64,000 bases of DNA. It comes from Promethearchaeota archaeon. GTDB taxonomy: Archaea; Asgardarchaeota; Thorarchaeia; Thorarchaeales; Thorarchaeaceae. The stretch spans positions 1-64,000 of the forward strand of contig WJMJ01000101.1 in assembly GCA_014728035.1 (NCBI GenBank). Reading direction: 5' to 3'. Positions within the stretch are counted from its first letter, which is position 1. Each line of letters begins with the position of its first letter. The translations under genes were made by a program, and so were the position numbers. Of this stretch, positions 17,905-26,004 are shown one piece after another. Under the pieces are notes generated by a model, which worked only from the letters and a program-made list of their open reading frames with translations, had not been told where the DNA came from and did no database searches.

Positions 17905-18572
17905 GCACGAATAAACTAAAAACAATTCATCTTTTGTGGCCCACGATTAGACCGCAAAAGATGATGGAGACTCACAAACATTGGATAAATAACGCAGTTC
18001 ATCCCACAAACATTAAAACTAAAATCGCGGTAAATACAAAAGAACATCGACAATTGTTGCCAGATTTCAAAGATGTTTTAGTCGTTGGTGATGATAGACG
18101 AGGACCAGCATATCCAGCATTCAAATTAGGTCGTGCAGTAGAAGGTAAAAAAGATGATATCATCATATTGGCATCTGATGACTTTTTCGCTCCTCCAAAA
18201 TGGGATGTTTGGTTATGTGGACAATTTAATGATTTTGATGGGGCAATCATAGTTGATGATGGGTACCAGTATGGGGGTTGCATAACAATCCCAATAATGA
18301 CCATGAAGACGCTCATCAAGTTAAACCGCATTATATATAATCCAGTTTACACTTGGATGTATTCAGATGTAGAATTATTTAATAATTTAAAAGAACTAAA
18401 ATGTGTGAGAGACTTACGGAAATCTGATTGTCCAGTGTTTGAACATAAACATTGGGCCAATGGTAAGAGAAAAACAGATAATCATGATCAAGTCGGCCTA
18501 AAAGCCGGTGGCAAAGATGCTGGTTTATACCATAAACGCATGAATATGACTTTGGCGGAAAGATTAAAATGA
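17901..18572 (+). CDS. Glycosyltransferase-like protein (GT-A fold)
   Basis: 223 residues. IHLLWPTIRPQKM, then IIILASDDFFAPPKWD and VDDGYQYGG are laid out like a GT-A domain with a DD/DxD-type metal site. The family is not clear. ATGA overlaps on both sides tie it to the cluster. Confidence 0.65.
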   Translation: MSTNKLKTIHLLWPTIRPQKMMETHKHWINNAVHPTNIKTKIAVNTKEHRQLLPDFKDVLVVGDDRRGPAYPAFKLGRAVEGKKDDIIILASDDFFAPPKWDVWLCGQFNDFDGAIIVDDGYQYGGCITIPIMTMKTLIKLNRIIYNPVYTWMYSDVELFNNLKELKCVRDLRKSDCPVFEHKHWANGKRKTDNHDQVGLKAGGKDAGLYHKRMNMTLAERLK

Positions 18573-19345
18573 TACCCAAAAAGCTGTTTTTATTTTGGTC
18601 TGGGCATACGATGTCATACTTGAGATATTTGACATTTGTAACTGCACGTCATTTCCATCCAGATTGGGAAATAAATTTTTATGTCACCGATGATTTCACC
18701 ACAATGAAGTGGTGTCATGAGGCGCAGGACTTCCAAAATGAGGACAGGGATAATTATTTAGAACAGGCTAAAACATTGTGTGATCATGTTAGGCCATATA
18801 AACATCATGAAGATAAGGCTCCAAATTTCCAGTCTGATTTCTTTAGATGGCATGTGATGGAAGAATATGGTGGTTGGTACCTTGATACTGACCAAATCAT
18901 ACTGAAACCATTTGATGATCTATGTTCATATCAGTTTGTTTATTCATTCTATGAAGCCAATGGACCAGTGGGTGTGCTTGGTGCTGAACCTAAACTACGA
19001 ATATGCAATTATGTACGAGAAACAATGAACAAGAGGTATAAACCGTCAAATTACAACAGTATAGGTCCACAAATGTGGATAAACGTGATGAAAGAGATAG
19101 GAAAATCCAAATGGTTTGGTGATATTAATAGTCTTAACAGTAAACATATGTTTTATCCAGTGCCTTATTCGCATGGTGTCCATAAAATTTATGATGGTTC
19201 ATTTGAAATCCCAAAATCAAGTTACGCACTACATTGGTTTGGTGGTCATCCAAAATCACAAAAATTTAATAATAAATACACCAAAGAATTCATGATGGCT
19301 AGCAATGATACGATTAGCAGGTTTGTTAGAACTTTATCCCTATGA
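18569..19345 (+). CDS. GT32-type glycosyltransferase (DxD sugar transferase)
   Basis: 258 residues with PKKLFLFWSG at the start and SDFFRWHVMEEYGGWYLDTD (89-108), the Gly_transf_sug / OCH1-like DxD motif (D106-T-D108) that binds a metal-nucleotide-sugar. LHWFGGHPKSQK near the end fits the family. Last gene of the plus-strand operon. Its final 13 bases are part of an 82-bp direct repeat copied at 19890. Confidence 0.87.
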   Translation: MIPKKLFLFWSGHTMSYLRYLTFVTARHFHPDWEINFYVTDDFTTMKWCHEAQDFQNEDRDNYLEQAKTLCDHVRPYKHHEDKAPNFQSDFFRWHVMEEYGGWYLDTDQIILKPFDDLCSYQFVYSFYEANGPVGVLGAEPKLRICNYVRETMNKRYKPSNYNSIGPQMWINVMKEIGKSKWFGDINSLNSKHMFYPVPYSHGVHKIYDGSFEIPKSSYALHWFGGHPKSQKFNNKYTKEFMMASNDTISRFVRTLSL

Positions 19346-19414
19346 TATATAATTCAGGCCCTCATCCTCGGGCCTAAGCTCACCCACGATGGTGAGTAAT
19401 CTCCGGATGGAGAC
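19333..19414 (+). repeat. 82-bp direct repeat, copy A
   Basis: Identical to 19890-19971 (offset 557). It covers the last codons of the GT32 gene, a TATAAT box at 19348-19353 and the hairpin leader. Presence of the gene's 3' end in copy B shows that a segment starting inside the gene was duplicated. Confidence 0.9.
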
Positions 19415-19431
19415 CATACAATGGGTGTAAT
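19354..19431 (+). ncRNA. Three-hairpin leader, copy 1
   Basis: Three short hairpins in a row: AGGCCC-loop-GGGCCT (loop TCATCCTC), CTCACC-CACGAT-GGTGAG and TCTCC-GGAT-GGAGA, then a linker ending GGGTGTAAT. Nearly identical to copies at 19911 and 57653, and each is followed directly by GTGAYG hairpin repeats. It begins right after the GT32 stop, so it could be an operon 3' end, an array leader or an RNA of its own. Confidence 0.7.
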
Positions 19432-19521
19432 GTGATGCCCATGTGCGCATGGAAGGATGGATGGAATGTCCGACAGGAGTTACGCCCACGTACGCATGGC
19501 CCCGCGTGCATGGGAGGATGG
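19432..19521 (+). repeat. Degenerate hairpin-repeat array 1
   Basis: One 29-nt unit (19432-19460; GTGATGCCCATG through GCATGGAAGGATGG), an 18-nt spacer, then a merged unit (19479-19499) and a 3' half unit (19504-19521) ending GGGAGGATGG. It appears to be a decayed form of the regular array at 57731. Confidence 0.7.
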
Positions 19522-19529
19522 TGGCGTTG

Positions 19530-19853
19530 TTAATCATATTCGTAAGGATGTTTTCTAGGATCTCCCTGCATATGATTCTCCCACGATTCAATACTATTCA
19601 TTCTATGTGCTTCATGAATTAATGGGCTTAAAATTTGATCGGCACCTTTGATCTTCCAAGTGCCAGCTGGACCATATATCACCACCATGTTGGTTTCATC
19701 TTCATATTTGTCTCCAACTGGTGTCGGGCTAGCTACCAGCATAGTTATATAACTAGCAATCAACACACTAAGAGCAAATATGACATAATTTGATTTGGTT
19801 GCGAGCCAAAATAATACTCTATCCGAATACCGTCTTTTAGTAGTTATATACAT
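19530..19853 (-). CDS. Small membrane protein between two repeat arrays
   Basis: 107 residues with a basic start (MYITTKRRYSDRV), one membrane helix at about 22-42 (SNYVIFALSVLIASYITMLV) and a soluble outer part (VVIYGPAGTWKIKG). AAAAGGA precedes the ATG. It lies inside the 557-bp segment bounded by the direct repeats, on the opposite strand to the arrays. Function unknown. Confidence 0.65.
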   Translation of the reverse strand: MYITTKRRYSDRVLFWLATKSNYVIFALSVLIASYITMLVASPTPVGDKYEDETNMVVIYGPAGTWKIKGADQILSPLIHEAHRMNSIESWENHMQGDPRKHPYEYD

Positions 19854-19889
19854 AATTCCTTTTCTAACAGTTTACCTTTGCATCTCATA

Positions 19890-19971
19890 TTTATCCCTAT
19901 GATATATAATTCAGGCCCTCATCCTCGGGCCTAAGCTCACCCACGATGGTGAGTAATCTCCGGATGGAGAC
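19890..19971 (+). repeat. 82-bp direct repeat, copy B
   Basis: Exact copy of 19333-19414, including a fragment of the GT32 gene's 3' end that is no longer part of a gene here. The TATAAT box is at the matching position, 19905-19910. Confidence 0.9.
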
Positions 19972-19988
19972 TATACAACGGGTGCAAT
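19911..19988 (+). ncRNA. Three-hairpin leader, copy 2
   Basis: Same three hairpins as copy 1 without a change in any stem. Differences begin only after the third hairpin (CTATACAACGGGTGCAAT). It leads into array 2. Confidence 0.7.
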
Positions 19989-20200
19989 GTGACACCACGT
20001 ACACATGGGAGTTTTCACAGTGCTCCTTTCACTCACACACTCGTAACGCCCACGTGGGAGGATGGTAGCCTCTGTAGTAGCCGTGACACCCACGTACGCA
20101 TGGGAGGATGGCATGCGATTGCTGTTGTCGTACCAACAAGAAGAATGACCGCCCATGTGCGCTCACTGGAACCGCAAGTTACGCGTGGGTTAAATGGAGA
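19989..20200 (+). repeat. Degenerate hairpin-repeat array 2
   Basis: Units start at 19989 (truncated tail), 20043 (23-nt form with CCCACGTGGG, six bases lost from the loop), 20083 (full 29-nt form), 20145 (diverged) and 20178 (remnant GTTACGCGTGGG). The 20083 to 20145 interval is 62 nt, as in array 3. The rest of 19854-20209 holds only the direct repeat, leader and these units. It ends just before the ribosome-binding site of the gene at 20210. Confidence 0.65.
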
Positions 20201-20209
20201 GGAGTAAAC

Positions 20210-20392
20210 ATGCGAGTCGTATGGGAAGTTGATGATGGTTATGCAGGCCCCAGTCGTCCGCAGGTCACCATGGTAGACGATGACGAGCTTGCCGAATGTG
20301 AGACGCCGGAGGAGCGGGGGCAACTCATCAAGGATTATGTGCAGGCGGATTTCGACCAGCGCATCTCGTGGTATATCACAAGCAGGGAGTAG
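20210..20392 (+). CDS. Small GC-rich hypothetical protein after array 2
   Basis: 60 residues (MRVVWEVDDGYAGPSRPQ to WYITSRE), with GAGAGGAG ahead of the ATG at 20210. Its codons are clearly richer in G and C than most of the window, matching the array next to it and suggesting recent transfer as one unit. Acidic and soluble; no family recognised. The corresponding position after array 3 is the gene at 58075, which is not similar. Confidence 0.6.
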   Translation: MRVVWEVDDGYAGPSRPQVTMVDDDELAECETPEERGQLIKDYVQADFDQRISWYITSRE

Positions 20393-20421
20393 TCGTGAAC
20401 AATCTCTCTGAGCACATGATG

Positions 20422-21057
20422 TTATGGTAATTTGTCTGTGATTATAGTATTACCATGTTTTCCACCAATCACATTGCTTTTATTATAATTCCTTTTCTTA
20501 CTTAAATGATAATGATATGTTTTGATTATCCCAGACGGGTTATGTACCGCATAACCACCTTGTTGTAGCAAATATACCAATCTTCCATCACACCCAGGCA
20601 AGCCAAGTTGAACATCAGCATTAATATTAATTGGTGGCACAAACACCCAAGTGTCATGAGTGGCACATTTTTTGCCCAATCCAAGCCTACGATCCCATTC
20701 CAGAGTCGATGTCCCATCGGCCAATACATCATACCGAGTTAGACAAAGAAATATACCATCCCAATTTATCCTGTGAAGTTGTGATATACTATTATCCACA
20801 ATGATATCAGTATTGACAATAATGCAAATATTTCCACACAAATATTGATTTGCATATTTGAAGTAATCATTATATGTAATTCTGTGGTCTATTTTTATAT
20901 TATGAGATTTTGGGTGAGATACTGGATTGCTCTCGTAAAATATGTGTACTGTATGAATCAGTGGGTTCTTTAAATTCTCCTTGATGCAATAATCTAATTC
21001 TCTTTGCCTCTTGGGGCAATCGTCCGAGTAGTATTGAGTCATCAAATGTATGTCCAT
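20422..21057 (-). CDS. Glycosyltransferase-like protein (GT-A fold)
   Basis: 211 residues. The start MDIHLMTQYYSDDCPKRQRE and the later ICIIVNTDIIVDNSI (NTD as a DxD-like site) plus LGLPGCDGRLVYLL resemble small GT-A sugar transferases of viral glycan clusters. Last gene of the minus-strand operon. Its first 158 nt overlap the end of the preceding gene. Confidence 0.65.
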   Translation of the reverse strand: MDIHLMTQYYSDDCPKRQRELDYCIKENLKNPLIHTVHIFYESNPVSHPKSHNIKIDHRITYNDYFKYANQYLCGNICIIVNTDIIVDNSISQLHRINWDGIFLCLTRYDVLADGTSTLEWDRRLGLGKKCATHDTWVFVPPININADVQLGLPGCDGRLVYLLQQGGYAVHNPSGIIKTYHYHLSKKRNYNKSNVIGGKHGNTIITDKLP

Positions 21058-22288
21058 GATGGCCAGCCAATCTTATCAAATTTTTATGATTCCACAGATG
21101 CACTGCCAATGTTTCGTTGTATATCATAACGAAGCTATTTGCAAACATGTATCGTTGAATATATTTACTACCAGGAAGTGGGTGGAATATCTTCCATGAT
21201 ATAACATATTTGTCAAGCTTAAGCCTTCTCATTTCTGGCCTTATGATTTTAGGCCCAGTATCACCCCATTCTGGATCTCTCATTCTTAAACATGTATCAA
21301 ATAACCTTTTGGTGAATTCATGTCCAGCGGGAAACTTCATCACACCATTGACGATGCCATTAGATTTCACACCATGTGCAGAAAATTCAGATAATATAAT
21401 TTCACGATCATCTAAAATTCCAAATGGTTTCAAAAGGAAATAATCACAATCGAACCACCACCCACCAAATTCATGCAGCAGTTTATATCTAAACACATCT
21501 GATATAATACCATGCTGTTTATGTTCCTTGACTGATTTTATGATAGGTTCAACCAAATCAAAATCTAATATGTCTGATGCATCAAGAAATTTACAACCAG
21601 GTATGTTTGGATTTGCCTTTTCATCATATGAGTATAAATTTATATCATAGAAGTGGGTGAAAGATTCAATACAAATTCTACAAGTTTCATTTATGGGCCC
21701 ATGATTCCAGAACATATTGATATTTGTATTCTGGTTCATAATTCGTTTGAATTCATCAAATGTAATCAGATTTAGCACAGATTGTCTATGTTCGTCTAAG
21801 AATTCATAATCTAATATGTCAGGTATATCTATGACGTTTTGGTGGTCTCTCTTGATAATGCACATGCCAGTGTCTTCATCTATGGTATACATCGACAAAT
21901 CTGGTCTAGTTGAACGTAATATGGCCACTGCTTCCCACACGTTTCCCGACCACATCGGATGTAATCTTTTTATTTCACGCGGATTACAATCATGTAGTAC
22001 AATCGTACCATTGTCATTGAGACATTCAAGAGAATTGTAAACGTCACGCAGCACCTGATCACGTTCATGAAAACCATCTATGAATATTATGTCAAAAGAA
22101 TCTTTATTTTGCTTGAAGAAGTTGTCCGATTTGGTTTTGAATGTAGTTTTGGCATTTGGATCTACGCCCACTTTATTTGGCACATTTATTTCATTCCATG
22201 TATGCTTTTGGTCTACACCTATTTCTAGATAACGTTGATACCCATGGAATTCTATGATATAATTTATGATTTCCCATCTCTTAATCAT
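20900..22288 (-). CDS. Fusion: SAM methyltransferase + GT32 glycosyltransferase
   Basis: 462 residues. The N-terminal 150 form a class I methyltransferase: YLEIGVDQ (motif I), VGVDPNA, FDIIFIDGFHE and GTIVLHDCNP, as in the Methyltransf_24 group acting on sugars. From about 190 a GT32 domain follows, with ISDVFRYKLLHEFGGWWFDC and DCD at 280-282. The fusion suggests that one protein adds and methylates a sugar. The last about 50 residues are read in overlap with the next gene, so the natural end may be earlier or the overlap may be real. Confidence 0.8.
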   Translation of the reverse strand: MIKRWEIINYIIEFHGYQRYLEIGVDQKHTWNEINVPNKVGVDPNAKTTFKTKSDNFFKQNKDSFDIIFIDGFHERDQVLRDVYNSLECLNDNGTIVLHDCNPREIKRLHPMWSGNVWEAVAILRSTRPDLSMYTIDEDTGMCIIKRDHQNVIDIPDILDYEFLDEHRQSVLNLITFDEFKRIMNQNTNINMFWNHGPINETCRICIESFTHFYDINLYSYDEKANPNIPGCKFLDASDILDFDLVEPIIKSVKEHKQHGIISDVFRYKLLHEFGGWWFDCDYFLLKPFGILDDREIILSEFSAHGVKSNGIVNGVMKFPAGHEFTKRLFDTCLRMRDPEWGDTGPKIIRPEMRRLKLDKYVISWKIFHPLPGSKYIQRYMFANSFVMIYNETLAVHLWNHKNLIRLAGHHGHTFDDSILLGRLPQEAKRIRLLHQGEFKEPTDSYSTHILREQSSISPKIS

Positions 22289-23118
22289 TTAAACTCCAAG
22301 TCAAAATATGTGTGAAAGATATATTTCAATCTAGCATGCAATGAATGTTTGGTATTATAATATTCGCTGAGTTTGATTGGGTCAAAATCATGGATCATAA
22401 ACGGAATATCACCTACATTATGGTATAATATGATATTGTTCTCAAACATGTCTTCTAATGTCTTGGAATATTCGCTTATAGGCATAACTCCACATGCACC
22501 ATATTCAAATGATCTAAAATTTGGTAAACCATCTTTATATACACCCACGTTTATACCATATTTATATGATTTAATTTCTTTGATATATTCATAGGGGTGC
22601 ATTTCTTTCTGATTGATAAAAAATCTATCACCCAAGATGCTTTTAATGTTCTTTATTTCTCTTTGTCTAAAATGATTTGATTGTGGATATACTCTACAAT
22701 GTATACCAAATTCATGCTTTCGTTTGGAAATTGATTTAATAGAGCCTTTATAGTCGAAGAATAATGGCACAAAATTATCAGCTGACTTCATTGATGAATC
22801 TGGTATCGAGGTAAGATGTAGATCACTGGTTGTAGCACGTCTGGTGTGTCTATATGAATCAGTGCTCCATGTTATGTATTTGGTACCATATCCTTTTGGC
22901 TTCTTCATCTGATCAAATAGATGCTCACTGCAACCAACATTAATAGCCAACACAAAATCTGGTTGAATACGATTTATAGCATCAACATACCCACCACCAA
23001 ATTTGGTTGAATATGAAAAATTTGGATCTTTTTCTTGCGGGTTACAAAACACTTTCCAGCCAGAAACTGTTGGAATATTATACATCCACGATGAGCAAAA
23101 TATTATTAATTTTTTCAT
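22285..23118 (-). CDS. CgeB-like glycosyltransferase (GT-B)
   Basis: 277 residues with GLPNFRSFEYGACGVMPISE, the nucleotide-sugar motif of CgeB-like enzymes, and DMFENNIILYHN after it. The N-terminus (KLIIFCSSWMYN) is the first Rossmann domain. ATGA overlaps with both neighbours. Second enzyme of this type in the window. Confidence 0.75.
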   Translation of the reverse strand: MKKLIIFCSSWMYNIPTVSGWKVFCNPQEKDPNFSYSTKFGGGYVDAINRIQPDFVLAINVGCSEHLFDQMKKPKGYGTKYITWSTDSYRHTRRATTSDLHLTSIPDSSMKSADNFVPLFFDYKGSIKSISKRKHEFGIHCRVYPQSNHFRQREIKNIKSILGDRFFINQKEMHPYEYIKEIKSYKYGINVGVYKDGLPNFRSFEYGACGVMPISEYSKTLEDMFENNIILYHNVGDIPFMIHDFDPIKLSEYYNTKHSLHARLKYIFHTYFDLEFK

Positions 23119-23666
23119 TTCATATATACAAACATACCATGAGGTTTGCGTTGTATGATATTGATATCGAACATACCATTCAATTTATCATACCACCAAG
23201 ATTCGTCTTTAACAGTCACGTGTAGATCCATGCCCCATTTTTCGTCTTCATGCCATGCAACGCTCACTATCGCATGTTTTCCGGTAACTCTTCTCAATTC
23301 TAATAGGCTTTGATCGATTAGATCTTCTGGGATATGTTCAAGAACGTCAAATGCAGTCACTAGGTCAAATGTGCAATTGAATTTTATGTCTGACATTGGG
23401 CAACAAACAAATTTGACGCCAGATATTGATAATTGATCGATAAGAGATTGTGAAATATCACAGGCACTTACTTTTTTACCTCTTTTTAACATCAAAGAAG
23501 CGAATTGTGCCCTACCACATCCAATATCAAGCACAGTATCAAAATCTAATTGATCAATAAATTTTATTACATTGGCACCGTGACAAAGAGAACCATAAAG
23601 TGAATTTGTATTTGGATACCTAAAATTGCCAGCATATATACGATCATATTTATCCTTCTCTTGCAT
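23115..23666 (-). CDS. SAM-dependent methyltransferase
   Basis: 183 residues with the class I fold: VLDIGCGRAQFA (motif I), KVSACDIS (acidic SAM ribose contact), FDLVTAFDVLEHIPED (motif IV with LEHI) and a late strand pair. The substrate is unknown; the glycan cluster suggests sugar methylation. Confidence 0.85.
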   Translation of the reverse strand: MQEKDKYDRIYAGNFRYPNTNSLYGSLCHGANVIKFIDQLDFDTVLDIGCGRAQFASLMLKRGKKVSACDISQSLIDQLSISGVKFVCCPMSDIKFNCTFDLVTAFDVLEHIPEDLIDQSLLELRRVTGKHAIVSVAWHEDEKWGMDLHVTVKDESWWYDKLNGMFDINIIQRKPHGMFVYMK

Positions 23667-24330
23667 ATTTGCTCCTTAATATATCCACGAATTTAATTTC
23701 ATCGATCAACATATTGCTTAATTTGTCAAAATCTTCATCAGTGGGTTCAAACTCGTAAATAGATTTATTATCGTGTTTTATTTTTAGTTTGATTCCCAAG
23801 TCGTGTGATATCTTATTCATACCATTATTAATGTTGTCCGTGAATAAGATGTATTTGCATTTACTTGTGGTTTCCAACGCTTCATCTACATTATAAGTTG
23901 ATGAAAACATATAGAGTTGTTCACATAATCGTGTGCGTGGAAGTTTATTTAAAAAATCGGAGAAGCTTGAACCTAACCAAATATGTCCTGGTCTTGGCTC
24001 ACCAACCGATTTCTTCCACATCATTGCCCTGTAAATTGATAATACTCTTTTTATTGGGTCTCTAAAACAGGTAATTTTTATTATATGTTGTGCTAGATTT
24101 AAATTGTGTGATGGTATATGTGAAAAACCATAAAAATATGATCCATTGTTTAGTTCATCTATTACATCCCTCACGAATTTATATTTATCACATCTAATGG
24201 ATTTGTGCTTATTAAGTTCATTATAGACCAACTGTGGGTCTTTCCCACTTGCGGAGAAAAACGCAAAATTTATACTTGTACCACCAGTCTTTCTTATGTG
24301 GTAAAAATATATTGTTGGGTTTTCATTCAT
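23650..24330 (-). CDS. Sulfotransferase, carbohydrate type
   Basis: 226 residues. IRKTGGTSINFAFF (12-25) is the 5'-phosphosulfate loop that binds PAPS, and ITCFRDPIKRVLSIYR is the 3'-phosphate site, as in the Sulfotransfer_2 family. It would transfer sulfate to a glycan. PAPS must come from the host. The gene overlaps both neighbours. Confidence 0.82.
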   Translation of the reverse strand: MNENPTIYFYHIRKTGGTSINFAFFSASGKDPQLVYNELNKHKSIRCDKYKFVRDVIDELNNGSYFYGFSHIPSHNLNLAQHIIKITCFRDPIKRVLSIYRAMMWKKSVGEPRPGHIWLGSSFSDFLNKLPRTRLCEQLYMFSSTYNVDEALETTSKCKYILFTDNINNGMNKISHDLGIKLKIKHDNKSIYEFEPTDEDFDKLSNMLIDEIKFVDILRSKYAREG

Positions 24331-25087
24331 TTATTAATGATTCCACCCCATCTATTGGTCCGAACAATTCATTGGATAATTCTATTACCTCATTATCGAA
24401 TAACTTCCTAAAGTTATTGTCTGAACGAAATTCTTGCCATCTATGCATTACATCCATTCTTCTTGGTTTACCGTCATACTTCACCCCATCAAATGAACTT
24501 CCACCACCAAAATCATATACTTTTTTATTATCACATCGGTATTCAAAACCAAGATTTTTCGCCATGTCATATCTATATTGCCTATCATTGAACCATTTAT
24601 TATATAGAAATATATGATCGAATCCGATGAAATCGGTTTTTCCCATTGCTTCTCTAGCCAGCTTCTTCCATCTCTTTATATCTTGTGGTATTCCACGACC
24701 AACTTTATATAAACTAGCCATGGTGTTGAATGGATCCCTAATTACCAGTATTTTTGTGATATTATCACATAATGGACTAAGATGCGTGTTGATATCATCA
24801 ACTGGATAAATATCAACCTCAACATCTTCACAACCTATAATTAAGCATTGGATGTCTTGTGACCAAAACTCATTAGGATTTCTGGTTGTGCTTTTTACAA
24901 TAGTATCATTCTGCCTAGTAAATATGACAAGGTTATTCTTACCACAAATTGTTTTTATATTAGATAGATCGTAGATATCATTTACGTTATGTACTACTGG
25001 AAAGGGCATTTGTGATATTAACCAGCCACTAGCTGCATGCTGCCCACCACGCCTCACGCCGGCCATAAACACAATCTTGTCAATCAT
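24323..25087 (-). CDS. Sulfotransferase-like protein
   Basis: 254 residues from ATG 25087, which shares ATGA with the preceding stop. The N-terminal loop GVRRGGQHAASGW stands where the PAPS 5'-loop is expected, and ILVIRDPFNTMASLYK is the 3'-phosphate site. The first loop deviates from the standard [KR]xGT, so sulfotransferase or a related P-loop transferase is possible. Second such gene in the operon. Confidence 0.7.
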   Translation of the reverse strand: MIDKIVFMAGVRRGGQHAASGWLISQMPFPVVHNVNDIYDLSNIKTICGKNNLVIFTRQNDTIVKSTTRNPNEFWSQDIQCLIIGCEDVEVDIYPVDDINTHLSPLCDNITKILVIRDPFNTMASLYKVGRGIPQDIKRWKKLAREAMGKTDFIGFDHIFLYNKWFNDRQYRYDMAKNLGFEYRCDNKKVYDFGGGSSFDGVKYDGKPRRMDVMHRWQEFRSDNNFRKLFDNEVIELSNELFGPIDGVESLINE

Positions 25088-26004
25088 GATGACATAAATT
25101 CTTCCCATTTATATAAAATATCAGCAAATGACCTGGGGAATTTTCTATTCACACCCCAAAATTCAAGGTGTTTACAAGGACATTTAGATGATTTGCATAT
25201 TCCTGGAGTACGAATTCTAGAAGGTAGTTTATTGATATCTTCGGGGAATGACCCAAAGAAATTTGGATTGCCGTCTCCATGACAAGTCGCCATGCGCCAC
25301 CAAGCATCTATGACTAGCGCTTTATGCCCTGATTCACATACACCACCCGCTACTTTCCAAGCTTCTGGAGTAATATCCCATATTGACATATCAACATTTG
25401 GATGTGACCGATATTTGTCTTCTATCTGTTTTTCTTCTTCTAACTGCGCCAAATCACTTTGCCCTATACGATATCTACACAATAACAACTTAAGACCTAG
25501 CTGCTTCATGGCTTCCAACACATCATCAAGTAGGTTAAAGTAACATGGATGAGCTACAATGGTTGGCCATATTTTTATACCCGATTCAATCATTATGCTA
25601 ACACGTTCAATCGTTTTAGCAAGTACTTTATGCTTTTTCATCTCTGCCCAATGAACCGACCAATACATTCCTATATTTTTAGTGTTGATAGTTGTCAAAT
25701 ATTCTGGTGTATCATTACCAAAGTAAGCCAAATTGGTAACTGGACATACTTTGTGATCAGCCGATAAAGCTGTCATGATTTCTTTAAAATCTGGTCTCAT
25801 AAAAGGTTCACCTATAGCACACATCCAAAATAAAAATCGGTCAACCTTAACCACTGCTTTGATTTTTTCAATGAGGTTCAAGTAATCTTGTCCACATATG
25901 CGTTTGGGGTCTTTCCTTCTGTCAAATGATGGTGGTATGTAGCAATATTTACATGCAAATTGACATGGTGCTGGTATTTCTGACATTACCAAGAAATCAC
26001 GCAT
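25084..26004 (-). CDS. Radical SAM enzyme
   Basis: 306 residues with CQFACKYCY (C14, C18, C21), the CxxxCxxC that holds the 4Fe-4S cluster and SAM. A GEPF motif follows in MCAIGEPFMRPDF, and a C-terminal cysteine group (CKSSKCPC) may bind an auxiliary cluster. The reaction is not predictable; in a glycan operon it may modify a sugar or a peptide carrier. It is not NrdG, being too long and lacking that family's layout. Confidence 0.82.
   Translation of the reverse strand: MRDFLVMSEIPAPCQFACKYCYIPPSFDRRKDPKRICGQDYLNLIEKIKAVVKVDRFLFWMCAIGEPFMRPDFKEIMTALSADHKVCPVTNLAYFGNDTPEYLTTINTKNIGMYWSVHWAEMKKHKVLAKTIERVSIMIESGIKIWPTIVAHPCYFNLLDDVLEAMKQLGLKLLLCRYRIGQSDLAQLEEEKQIEDKYRSHPNVDMSIWDITPEAWKVAGGVCESGHKALVIDAWWRMATCHGDGNPNFFGSFPEDINKLPSRIRTPGICKSSKCPCKHLEFWGVNRKFPRSFADILYKWEEFMSS

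Noticed and set aside
19348..19353. TATAAT in front of leader copies 1 and 2 as a promoter
   Set aside because: No -35 box at 16-18 bases, and the start point would fall within the first hairpin; left unassigned.
19989..20207. 72-residue plus-strand frame across array 2
   Set aside because: It runs through the hairpin repeats, has no ribosome-binding site and a composition unlike a protein.
25084..26004. Radical SAM gene as NrdG activase for the anaerobic reductase
   Set aside because: Too long, lies in a glycan operon far from nrdD, and has C-terminal cysteines unlike NrdG.
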